Source: a virus
IMG/VR virus record: IMGVR_UViG_3300035698_007940
Span: 1 to 25,522 of that record
Length of the DNA stretch: 25,522 bases
Strand: one strand, 5' to 3'
Positions 7,127 to 13,923 of the stretch are shown piece by piece. The notes beneath the pieces were generated by a model. The model ran no database searches. It worked only from the letters and a program-made list of their open reading frames with translations, and was not told the origin of the DNA. The number at the start of each line of letters is the position of its first letter. Positions within the stretch are counted from its first letter, which is position 1. The position numbers and the translations under genes are program-made.

Positions 7127-7624
7127 CTGTGGCTGTCTATTGAAAATAGAAAACTCACCATGTAGAATTCTACTTGCTCCTTGATATGCCGCCGCTGCTT
7201 CTTTCTTTGTTTCGAACGTGCCAAGGTAGTAACGTTTTCCTTCAAACTGTATCATGGCTCTGATACTGCCATTAGAGTTGACACTCACACCTTTCGGATT
7301 TCTATATGCCCACTTGGGCGAACGATTAGAATTGTTTTGTGACGGTGTGGTGGAACGCAGATTTTCGATCGTATTGTTTAAGCAGTTGCCGTCTCTGTGA
7401 TCAATCCATTCATTACGATCGCTAGGCCAATACTCGTTATGTAGGAACCAGACTACGTGATGGATAAGAACTCTTTTACCTAGTATACGAACTGAACTTC
7501 TCGGTGTGTTGCCTCCGACGAGTTGCCCAACACGAGCAGAGGCTCCTCGATTAACTTTCCATACCAAACCTACATTCTCAACATATTGCATCACGTCCAG
7601 AGTTGTTTGTTTCTCGCTGACCAT
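7112..7624 (-). CDS. HNH endonuclease with C-terminal AP2 DNA-binding domain (free-standing homing type)
   Basis: A 170-residue protein. Residues about 55-95 form an HNH nuclease of the HNH_3 kind: HH at 55-56, IDHRDGN near 74-80 and NNTIENLR at 83-90. Residues about 112-150 match an AP2 domain (GVSVNSNGSIRAMIQFEGKR followed by YYLGTFETKKEAAAAY). This HNH plus AP2 arrangement is common in selfish phage homing endonucleases that cut specific DNA and spread by repair. The gene stands alone between the lysis and replication modules and interrupts nothing, so it is free-standing rather than intron- or intein-borne. The start was chosen at ATG 7624, with GAGG six bases upstream, over a TTG at 7657. 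Confidence 0.9.
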   Translation of the reverse strand: MVSEKQTTLDVMQYVENVGLVWKVNRGASARVGQLVGGNTPRSSVRILGKRVLIHHVVWFLHNEYWPSDRNEWIDHRDGNCLNNTIENLRSTTPSQNNSNRSPKWAYRNPKGVSVNSNGSIRAMIQFEGKRYYLGTFETKKEAAAAYQGASRILHGEFSIFNRQPQLSSR

Positions 7625-7888
7625 ACCTGACCTCACTTTATTTAGTAGTGTTGCCAATGTAATGTCACCCCTAAGCTATTGTAAAGTAATAACTATCTTC
7701 CTCTTTTATTTACTTACAATACAAACAATACTAAAAACAAGGTTACAACAAAACCGCCGGAAGCTGGTGCTTAAGTTTTAGGTGCTGTATGTACTGCAAG
7801 TAATGCCAAACCTTCTAAGCCTTTGTTTTTGCAGGGTGATTAGTGGCATCACTTTAGTCATTTATACTAACTAAAGTAATGCCAAACA
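7625..7888. other. Non-coding spacer between lysis and replication modules
   Basis: The longest gene-free stretch (264 bases), AT-rich apart from a CCGCCGG patch near 7756. It holds a 14-base direct repeat, a 15-bp inverted repeat and scattered ATTACTT-like words. I find no convincing sigma70 pair on the minus strand. The only ORF (7778-7861, 27 codons) lacks a ribosome binding site. It could be a regulatory region, an origin-proximal sequence or debris from HNH insertion. Confidence 0.6.
7798..7887. repeat. Direct repeat pair plus 15-bp inverted repeat
   Basis: AAGTAATGCCAAAC occurs at 7798-7811 and 7874-7887, start points 76 bases apart. The second copy is also one arm of an inverted repeat: TGGCATCACTTTAGT at 7844-7858 faces ACTAAAGTAATGCCA at 7870-7884 with an 11-base loop and a single mismatch. 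In minus-strand RNA that mismatch is a U-G wobble, so the hairpin would be continuous. It starts right after the endolysin stop. No U-run follows, so a protein-binding site or mRNA-stabilising hairpin fits better than an intrinsic terminator. Confidence 0.7.
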
Positions 7889-8713
7889 TCACTTAGCAAA
7901 CTTCTTGATAACAATCCATGCCACAACGACAGCGGCCAAGACAAGAATACCAGCGGCGGCATACTGAAACGGACCTTCGGGAAGCGCGGTCACGGTAGCC
8001 AAGGCTCCTGGGATAATACCAGCGCTGATCTTACCAAGACTGTCGAGGGTCAGCTCTTCTTTGACTTGCCCAAAGACAGCCATGTCCTCGTCCTCGGCTT
8101 TACCTGGAGCTTCCATGGTAGGAGCCTTCATCACACGATCACTGATATTCTGGCCGTTGAATAGGTAAACGGCTCGATCAATAACACCGTGATCTCTACC
8201 TGCCTGCACTCCCTCGATGATGTCGCCCATAACACGACGAGTCCAGCCTTTTCCGAACGTCGAAAACGTCTTGAGCCGTTTCATCCAATTCCAGCGTTTG
8301 AGACACAGCTCTTGGATGAGACCGTTTATGTCGTTGCGTTTGCGAACCGCGCCGAGCGTTGCATTACCCATCACGCCGTCGACTTTAACACCGAGGATTT
8401 CCTGCAGAAAACGAACAGCGCGAGAAGGACCAGAGTTGATCGAGAAATCGTAAACTGCATAGTCCAGACCAGCTGGAAGCAGATCACCTTGAACAAGATC
8501 CCAGTATTGAGACTTGTAGATCTCCATGACCTCGTCCATTGTGATGTGTCGTACGCTTTGACGAGCCAGCTTTTTGAGATCACGGAAGCCGTTGTAGGTC
8601 CGTTGAATAACGCCTTTATTCGTAGCACCTCCTGGATCTTTTGGGTGATTGACGTAGCCACCCTCGTGGATCAACGCCCACTCGGTACAGATATTGAAAT
8701 TACTTTTAGTCAT
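7889..8713 (-). CDS. Endolysin, GH108-type N-acetylmuramidase with C-terminal membrane segment
   Basis: Cleaves the peptidoglycan glycan chain at lysis. Of 274 residues, the first roughly 90 match the glycoside hydrolase 108 domain: the HEGGYVNHPKDPGGATNKG block places the expected catalytic glutamate at E17. A second region with DGVMGNATLGAVRK and WTRRV near residues 120-170 resembles the peptidoglycan-binding part that follows in this family. The end is unusual: after an acidic linker, residues about 252-269 (AAAGILVLAAVVVAWIVI) form a hydrophobic helix followed by KKFAK, suggesting membrane attachment. The start is ATG 8713, with GGAG six bases upstream; it overlaps the previous gene by 8 bases (ATGACTAA). 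Upstream in-frame ATGs exist at 8743 and 8725 but have poorer sites. Confidence 0.9.
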   Translation of the reverse strand: MTKSNFNICTEWALIHEGGYVNHPKDPGGATNKGVIQRTYNGFRDLKKLARQSVRHITMDEVMEIYKSQYWDLVQGDLLPAGLDYAVYDFSINSGPSRAVRFLQEILGVKVDGVMGNATLGAVRKRNDINGLIQELCLKRWNWMKRLKTFSTFGKGWTRRVMGDIIEGVQAGRDHGVIDRAVYLFNGQNISDRVMKAPTMEAPGKAEDEDMAVFGQVKEELTLDSLGKISAGIIPGALATVTALPEGPFQYAAAGILVLAAVVVAWIVIKKFAK

Positions 8714-9233
8714 TTGTTTCTCCATTTTTCCAAGGAGGCTCATCGCCTACTATTCTCTCTTCATTGAAAAAGTCTGACGTAAGTCCACGATATAGAACAG
8801 TTTCAGTCACCCAAAAGGGGTGACATTTGTGTCTAATTCTTATAACGATTGATGGTCCGAAGGGGCGATTTGGGGGAGTTAAAATCCAAGGACCGAAATA
8901 CTGAGATCCCGCTGGAAAAGATTTACCATTGGTAAGGACCTCGTTATTAACGCTGATTTCTTTCGCTGGTATATTATCGTCTGGGACAAATTGATCAGCG
9001 AACACTGTCAGTGAACCTCGGATTACCTCACAAGAGCCACGTTCCTTTGTAAAGATTCCAAATATCTCTGTTGATCCATCCTCCATGTTTTTGATAGCTT
9101 CTTCTGGAATTTCAAATCTGCTAATTACAGGCATTAATTTCTGCTCTATTACTGGACCAACTACGAAAAATGTAATTGTGATCATAACCAGCAAAGTGAT
9201 TTGAAATACTTTGAAAAGTTTCAACATCTTCAT
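8706..9233 (-). CDS. Membrane-anchored protein of unknown function in the lysis module
   Basis: A 175-residue protein. Residues about 9-27 form one transmembrane helix after a short lysine-rich N-terminus (MKMLKLFK), so the remaining 145 or so residues probably face the periplasm. That part has two cysteines (C68 and C137) that could form a disulfide, and a distinctive GPWILTPPNRPFGPSIVI then RIRHKCHPFWVTETVLYRG region. I do not recognise an enzymatic motif; similar proteins occur near phage lysis genes, to my recollection, without known role. The chosen ATG at 9233 overlaps the previous stop (ATGA) and has AGGGA just upstream. Regulation of lysis timing is a guess from position. Confidence 0.8.
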   Translation of the reverse strand: MKMLKLFKVFQITLLVMITITFFVVGPVIEQKLMPVISRFEIPEEAIKNMEDGSTEIFGIFTKERGSCEVIRGSLTVFADQFVPDDNIPAKEISVNNEVLTNGKSFPAGSQYFGPWILTPPNRPFGPSIVIRIRHKCHPFWVTETVLYRGLTSDFFNEERIVGDEPPWKNGETND

Positions 9234-9478
9234 ATTTTCCCTGCTCTGATTACAGGCCATATAACTTCGCTGAATATGAAACTACCCAAGGCAAGAATAA
9301 GACCACCTGACCATATGAGAGCGGTCCTCAATTTTTTTGCTTCCTGCTCTTTTTGATCATCAATGTATTTATCAAGACGATCTTCTAACTGCGATAGATG
9401 AATTTCCAATTTATTAGACGCTTTGCGTTCTACATCAAGCTCACGCTCAAGATCACGTATTCTCTGCTCATCAGTCAC
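9230..9478 (-). CDS. Small coiled-coil membrane protein, holin or XhlA-like candidate
   Basis: An 82-residue protein with a highly charged N-terminal half of heptad character (RIRDLERELDVERKASNKLE, then SQLEDRLDKYIDDQKEQE) and one transmembrane helix at about residues 53-73 (ALIWSGGLILALGSFIFSEV). This coiled-coil-then-membrane layout resembles XhlA-type holin-associated proteins and some small phage holins. It starts with GTG at 9478, overlapping the o-spanin stop by four bases (GTGA); a GGGA about nine bases upstream serves as the ribosome site. Among the lysis genes here it is the best holin candidate, but size and layout alone do not prove it. Confidence 0.78.
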   Translation of the reverse strand: MTDEQRIRDLERELDVERKASNKLEIHLSQLEDRLDKYIDDQKEQEAKKLRTALIWSGGLILALGSFIFSEVIWPVIRAGKI

Positions 9479-9786
9479 TTATTTGTTCCCATTATTTTGG
9501 AGTCTCGGGAGACATAGAACTCTGTTTGAGCCTGATGACGTTCTCCACAGGTTATAAGATTTGCCCTATCACGAATCCAATAAGATTCTGTGTCAGACTG
9601 CGAAAGCACACGATCAGGTAGACGAATAGGCCGAACACAAGGCTCGGTTAGAGAAACTGGTGGTGAGACCAGATTCGGTGGTTCAATGGATCCTATCGAT
9701 GCGCCGCACCCCATCAATAAAAATAGAGGGACGAGAGGCGAGAGGATCTGAAAGAGAGTCTTGTAAAAGTTGAGAAATTGTGGCAT
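9475..9786 (-). CDS. Rz1-like outer-membrane spanin lipoprotein (o-spanin)
   Basis: A 103-residue protein with a signal peptide and lipobox: hydrophobic SPLVPLFLLMGC with the lipidated cysteine at C27. The mature part is short (77 residues), begins with a proline-rich segment (SIEPPNLVSPPVS) and has two further cysteines, C50 and C80. This fits an Rz1-type o-spanin, which pairs with the i-spanin to fuse inner and outer membranes in the last step of lysis. Its first third is read out of frame within the end of the upstream i-spanin gene (104 shared bases), a classic spanin arrangement. The gene implies a Gram-negative host. Confidence 0.85.
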   Translation of the reverse strand: MPQFLNFYKTLFQILSPLVPLFLLMGCGASIGSIEPPNLVSPPVSLTEPCVRPIRLPDRVLSQSDTESYWIRDRANLITCGERHQAQTEFYVSRDSKIMGTNK

Positions 9787-10024
9787 TTCTTTCTCGCAGC
9801 AATATATTCAATTCGACTTCTTTTCTTCGAGCTTCTTGTGTTGCTGCCTCGTTCGCAACTTGAAGACGTTCACGCTCATTCTTGATTGCGTTTTCATACT
9901 TCAGTGTCGTATCTTCAACACCATTGTTGTAGGCTACAGAACTGACGTAGAAATACGCTCCCACGAGCGCAGCTATAAGGACAGCATAAGGTAAAAGACG
10001 CATGAGCACAACCCTAGAGAGCAT
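9683..10024 (-). CDS. Rz-like inner-membrane spanin (i-spanin)
   Basis: A 113-residue protein with a single N-terminal transmembrane anchor (LLPYAVLIAALVGAYFYVSS, about residues 10-29), then a long charged helical region typical of an Rz coiled coil (YENAIKNERERLQVANEAAT, then QEARRKEVELNILLRERNAT) facing the periplasm. It would bind the lipoprotein encoded by the overlapping gene and complete envelope disruption. The ATG at 10024 has AGAGG seven bases upstream; an alternative ATG at 10003 with AGGG is possible and would still keep the anchor. Confidence 0.85.
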   Translation of the reverse strand: MLSRVVLMRLLPYAVLIAALVGAYFYVSSVAYNNGVEDTTLKYENAIKNERERLQVANEAATQEARRKEVELNILLRERNATISQLLQDSLSDPLASRPSIFIDGVRRIDRIH

Positions 10025-10190
10025 GTGAGTACCTCTTTGAGAACTCTGTGGACGTGTTGGTGCTGCCCCGTTGGGTTATGGTGCCACCAGCGCCCCCATA
10101 ATGGCAGGGCAGGGCAGGGCAAACAGCCACGCCCGCTACCCTTGCTACACCCGCTACAAAACAACGCTCCTGGACGTCCCCGTGGGTCAT
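10014..10190 (-). CDS. Possible 58-residue ORF in a GC-rich repeat patch
   Basis: An ATG at 10190 overlaps the stop of the tail tip gene as ATGA, the coupling used by neighbouring genes, and opens a 58-codon frame that ends inside the i-spanin start. The product has a VAG VAR VAG VAV run encoded by 9-base repeats, then CPALPC. It matches no family I know, has no separate Shine-Dalgarno and lies in a patch richer in G+C than its surroundings. It may be a genuine coupled peptide or just spacer, and doubt is high. Confidence 0.25.
   Translation of the reverse strand: MTHGDVQERCFVAGVARVAGVAVCPALPCHYGGAGGTITQRGSTNTSTEFSKRYSHAL
10106..10157. repeat. Short tandem repeats in GC-rich spacer
   Basis: Three AGGGC pentamers run from 10106 to 10120, and three related 9-mers (GCCCGCTAC, CCTTGCTAC, ACCCGCTAC) from 10131 to 10157. 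They lie between the tail tip and i-spanin genes in a patch clearly richer in G+C than its surroundings. They look like slippage-generated simple repeats; no function is evident. Confidence 0.6.
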
Positions 10191-13123
10191 AGTATAAATC
10201 CAGTGAATGTGTCGAAGTAGGCATTGTTTACTGTTCCTGACGCACGAGTCGCTATCATTCTAACACGAACGAAACGAGTGAGAGCCGGAACAGAAACAAG
10301 TCCAGTTGTCCTTGGGTTCCAGTTAATCTCAGCGTAATTTCCAGGACCAGCATTCGTGCCCAAGGAAGACATAGCCGCATCAAAGAATTCAAGAGTGACG
10401 TTGCCGAAATCGTTTCCAGTTGCAAACGCATTCTGGAACCAGTTTACTTGAACAGAGCCTGTTCCTGCGTCAACTGAAGTATAGGCTCCCACAGGAACTG
10501 GAACATCTTGATAAGCATTACCAGAGGCTGTGATATCACCGGAGAAATAATGACTTCCAGTTTCAGGAGAAGGAGAAGCTGAACGAACGACCATGTTCGT
10601 ACTAACCCAACCTGTCATAGATCCAGAATCAGCTCCACCATTAGTGAAGACCAATGGATAGTTGGCTTGTTGCAGATTTATTGGATAAGATGAGAAACTT
10701 AATTCTTTAGTGTTTACTGTATCGACTGGAGTAACCCTGATCTCAACATCGCTGTTCGTAATCGCTGTTAGGTTGAATGGAATACTGTAAGTCGTAACTC
10801 CGATTCCCACAGTTCCGGAAAGAGTTGCGTTGCGAACGGCACTCACCATAACGTCAATCTTGTAGCTTTCAGAAAACGCAGGAGTTTGGGCAGCGCCATC
10901 TTCAAATACTACAGGCAGAACCCGATGATCTCTCGGAGCCCAAGTAAGAGAAACAGAAGCGACCGCCGTCACTGTTGGGTTGAACGTGCGATTTCCACCA
11001 AGTCTGATATTTCCTGGACGAAGTGGTTTATCATTGATGTTGAGAGCGGTAGTCACGCTGTATGTAGTTTCGACGATTCCTTCAGGACTTTGAGTAGAAC
11101 CACCAGCACTGTCCAGCAGACGAACGTTAAAGTTCCCCCCATCTGGAATAATAGGAATGAATCCATCGCCGAAAGCGTCTGCTGGAATAGAGTATACTCT
11201 CGCACCAATACTGTGGTCTTCAATACGACTACCAAACAAACCGCGATACACGTTACTGATGGTCCAATTACCAGTCCCATTATCTACGGCAGTTTCGTAG
11301 GCCATGAATTCATCATCAACCAACAAGATGTTGTCATAATCATTTACAATTTGAGAAGCAAAGACTGAAACGAAAGGACCGACCACTGAGTTCAAATCAA
11401 AACCCACTGAATCTCTACCAGTTGAGAAACCGGCACTTCTTTGATAAGCAGCAGTAAGCAGACCAGAACCAGCATAAATAACTCCGGACGGATCGCTAAA
11501 GGCTTCGTCAAGTGATTGTGCAGGTTCTTGAATATGAACATTGTAGTTTGTCGATGATGTTCCAGGTCTTGCAGCAACAGCCAAGAGTCCTGAAAGAGAA
11601 GCAGGTATTTCGTTTTCCAATTTGTTAGTAAAGAAACGCGGCATTTGGACAAGGCGTGAAACAGAGATGTTCGTTGGAGTGTAAACTACATTGACCCACG
11701 AGCTTGCCGCTGGAGCCGCGAACACAACGTCGCTTAGAGCAAAACGATCTTGTAACGCTTCTATCACGATCTTACCACTTGTGAGAGCACCAAGATCAAA
11801 ACGCTGAACACGCATGATCAAATCAACGATGCCGTAGTCAGGCCATGAGAAACGGAAAGGCTGTCCGGGGCGAAGCTGATTCGCGTTACGATTGACTTCT
11901 ATAGTTGCACGGAAAAGAGGAACTGACCGCTGTGCTCTTTCTCTTGAGGCTATGACGTTTGCAAGGTCTGGCTCATAGACAAACGGAAAGCTCAGAGTCG
12001 TGGTGCGAAGTCGGCCAATGGTCGCGACGACTGCCATATCCTGTGAGATTGCAACAGCTTCGCTTTCTTTTTCGCGTTGTGGGAAAGATACTTTCACTTG
12101 GGCTTGCACCTCATCCCAAGAGGTACGAGTGAAGTTTTTCACTTCGACGATGCTACTCTCGCCGAACATAGGCAAGTCAGCAATGACATAATCATCTCGG
12201 ATGAGCATGATTGTAACTTTACCGCTTTCTGGGTCTTGATACATAATGCCATCGATCTGACGAAGTAGCTCGGTGATTAGACGAGCACCGTCAGACTCGC
12301 TTGTCACAAGAACGGAGCAACCATTTTGTTCTGCATGTAGTGTCGCACCGACAGTCTGTAATGCAACGATGTCGATGTCGCTGACTGCAACTCCAAGACC
12401 GCGCCATTTGTCAGTCATGATTTGGAATATCGCTTCAGCGACATTCATATCTCTGCCACCGTTGCAAGTTCCATTGTCTGGTAGACCAAGACCATTGGTA
12501 TAGCTTTCAAGAACGAAAGCGATTTTTCGAAGCTGAGCGCTCTCTCCAATATAGGCTTTATTGAAAACGATGTGGCTCATTCCGTTATAGGCTGGGGAAT
12601 TTCCCGCTCCCACTTGTCCTTCTATGTAGGAGTCGACAGGTTGTGTAAACGCTCCACCATAGAAAGTGCCACTACTTACGAAACCACCGCCTTCTTTATT
12701 ACCACCGAACAAATCTGGTTTGTTGATTGAGATACTAACTTCATTCACCCCATTAGTGTCGCCGGACCAAACCGAGACATCATCAATATAGATTTCTCTC
12801 AGATCAACTCCAGGTCCAAGGCAAAGCCCCATGTGAAATCCAAGATAATATGTATGACCTACGATTATGGTCTTTTTCTTGAACAGACTGACTTTAACTC
12901 TTTGGGTTATTGGTCGTGACTCAAAATCACCATACCAGAGAGTGTTCGGTCCTTTCAGCCTAACTTGCCCAAGCACGAGAGGAATAGGAGCGTTTTCGGT
13001 AGCTCGTGGAAAACCTGCATCATCTAGCTGGTCAGCGCGAGCATTCTCAAATTCTGGCTTCGGAGCCAGCAACGCTGTGATGATAAATGATACAACGAAT
13101 AGTGCGAGTGTGAACCAGATCAT
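10187..13123 (-). CDS. Tail tip / host-specificity protein (J-like central fibre)
   Basis: A 978-residue virion protein expected at the end of the tail, completing the baseplate and contacting the host. It begins with a hydrophobic helix (MIWFTLALFVVSFIITALLA) and then an APIPLVLGQVRLKGPNTLWY region typical of phage tail-tip proteins. A large beta-rich core follows, with blocks such as DMNVAEAIFQIMTDKWRGLG and LRPGQPFRFSWPDYGIVDLI that recur in J-like and gene-transfer-agent tip proteins. The C-terminal quarter contains fibronectin-like beta segments and ends in a Gly/Thr/Ser-rich domain that may bind the receptor. The gene follows the hub gene with an ATGA overlap, as tip genes do in lambda-like and GTA-like tail clusters. 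Confidence 0.88.
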   Translation of the reverse strand: MIWFTLALFVVSFIITALLAPKPEFENARADQLDDAGFPRATENAPIPLVLGQVRLKGPNTLWYGDFESRPITQRVKVSLFKKKTIIVGHTYYLGFHMGLCLGPGVDLREIYIDDVSVWSGDTNGVNEVSISINKPDLFGGNKEGGGFVSSGTFYGGAFTQPVDSYIEGQVGAGNSPAYNGMSHIVFNKAYIGESAQLRKIAFVLESYTNGLGLPDNGTCNGGRDMNVAEAIFQIMTDKWRGLGVAVSDIDIVALQTVGATLHAEQNGCSVLVTSESDGARLITELLRQIDGIMYQDPESGKVTIMLIRDDYVIADLPMFGESSIVEVKNFTRTSWDEVQAQVKVSFPQREKESEAVAISQDMAVVATIGRLRTTTLSFPFVYEPDLANVIASRERAQRSVPLFRATIEVNRNANQLRPGQPFRFSWPDYGIVDLIMRVQRFDLGALTSGKIVIEALQDRFALSDVVFAAPAASSWVNVVYTPTNISVSRLVQMPRFFTNKLENEIPASLSGLLAVAARPGTSSTNYNVHIQEPAQSLDEAFSDPSGVIYAGSGLLTAAYQRSAGFSTGRDSVGFDLNSVVGPFVSVFASQIVNDYDNILLVDDEFMAYETAVDNGTGNWTISNVYRGLFGSRIEDHSIGARVYSIPADAFGDGFIPIIPDGGNFNVRLLDSAGGSTQSPEGIVETTYSVTTALNINDKPLRPGNIRLGGNRTFNPTVTAVASVSLTWAPRDHRVLPVVFEDGAAQTPAFSESYKIDVMVSAVRNATLSGTVGIGVTTYSIPFNLTAITNSDVEIRVTPVDTVNTKELSFSSYPINLQQANYPLVFTNGGADSGSMTGWVSTNMVVRSASPSPETGSHYFSGDITASGNAYQDVPVPVGAYTSVDAGTGSVQVNWFQNAFATGNDFGNVTLEFFDAAMSSLGTNAGPGNYAEINWNPRTTGLVSVPALTRFVRVRMIATRASGTVNNAYFDTFTGFIL

Positions 13124-13923
13124 AATTTGCTCGTGAATGGATTTCGTGACGGAACCAGCGGGGTTCCTCCGTATCTTGGGCCGTTGCTGAACTTTACTTT
13201 ACACGTCGCAAAGCTATGATCACAACCTCTAAGTATCTCAACAGCGTTACCTATAGAAAGCGTAGAAAACGGATAACTCACTGTTATGTCGTTTCCGGTA
13301 ACACCTGTAATCATTCTCGCTTCACCAGAGGAAACAAGCCTGACCATACCAGCCGCTAGATCACTGGTATTGTAAGGATTAGATCCTACTGTGACAATGT
13401 TATTCAAGAATCCTGAAATAGTCGATGAGTGCTTGTTTCCAACCTCACTGACACCACATCGAGCATCATACAGAATATGATTACAAGGCGCTTGATATCT
13501 GGGCGTCGGAGCAGAACCAGCCATGATGTACCCAAAGATAGCGGGGACACGGACTTTCGCAACTTTTCCTTCCACTGTGAAAGCAGTGACACGGCCTTTC
13601 CACAAAAGAACTGTGTCATTTAAATCAGTTTCATGCACACGAAGGATTTCACAGGTGAGTGCTGGCGGAGCTTGATCGTAAGCATATTCTCTGATCATAG
13701 CATGGGTGAACGGAAGCGTCACCTCGAGAGCAAGCTGGCTTTCTTCTTGAGTCCCCACCTTCAACACATTGCGATCAATGGTCAGAGCGGTATAGACCTG
13801 ACCAGAAACAATCAAGTTCTTATAGTAGCTAGTCAGAAAATAGTTGTTGTAAGTTCCAAGGAACCGATACACCTCACGAGGAGCACCACTTTGAATTCCA
13901 GTTTCGCTTGCTTGATATGTCAT
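13120..13923 (-). CDS. Tail hub protein, phage BR0599 / DUF2163 type
   Basis: A 267-residue tail protein. The C-terminal part is diagnostic: CNHILYDARC (C147, C156), GCDHSFATCKVKF (C234, C241) and NGPRYGGTPLVPSRNPF, matching the end of BR0599-like proteins. These sit beneath the tail tube and connect the distal tail protein to the tip. Two widely separated cysteine pairs are reminiscent of lambda gpL, whose C-terminal cysteines hold an iron-sulfur cluster, so a metal centre is plausible here. The start at 13923 overlaps the previous stop as TGATG. Position between the distal tail and J-like genes supports the assignment. Confidence 0.9.
   Translation of the reverse strand: MTYQASETGIQSGAPREVYRFLGTYNNYFLTSYYKNLIVSGQVYTALTIDRNVLKVGTQEESQLALEVTLPFTHAMIREYAYDQAPPALTCEILRVHETDLNDTVLLWKGRVTAFTVEGKVAKVRVPAIFGYIMAGSAPTPRYQAPCNHILYDARCGVSEVGNKHSSTISGFLNNIVTVGSNPYNTSDLAAGMVRLVSSGEARMITGVTGNDITVSYPFSTLSIGNAVEILRGCDHSFATCKVKFSNGPRYGGTPLVPSRNPFTSKL

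Noticed and set aside
7120-7148. Plus-strand TTGACA with AAAATA at 17 bases
   Set aside because: No plus-strand gene follows, the -10 box is poor, and the same bases form a much better minus-strand promoter.
7778-7861. 27-codon minus-strand ORF in the spacer after the endolysin
   Set aside because: It has no Shine-Dalgarno and its start lies in the loop of the inverted repeat; nothing supports translation.
7844-7884. Inverted repeat read as an intrinsic terminator for the lysis genes
   Set aside because: The stem is AT-rich and is not followed by a U-run on either strand, so it is listed only as a repeat.
9973-10224. 83-codon minus-strand ORF over the GC-rich spacer
   Set aside because: It overlaps both the tail tip gene end and the i-spanin start and has no ribosome site; the ATGA-coupled 58-codon frame is a better, though weak, candidate.
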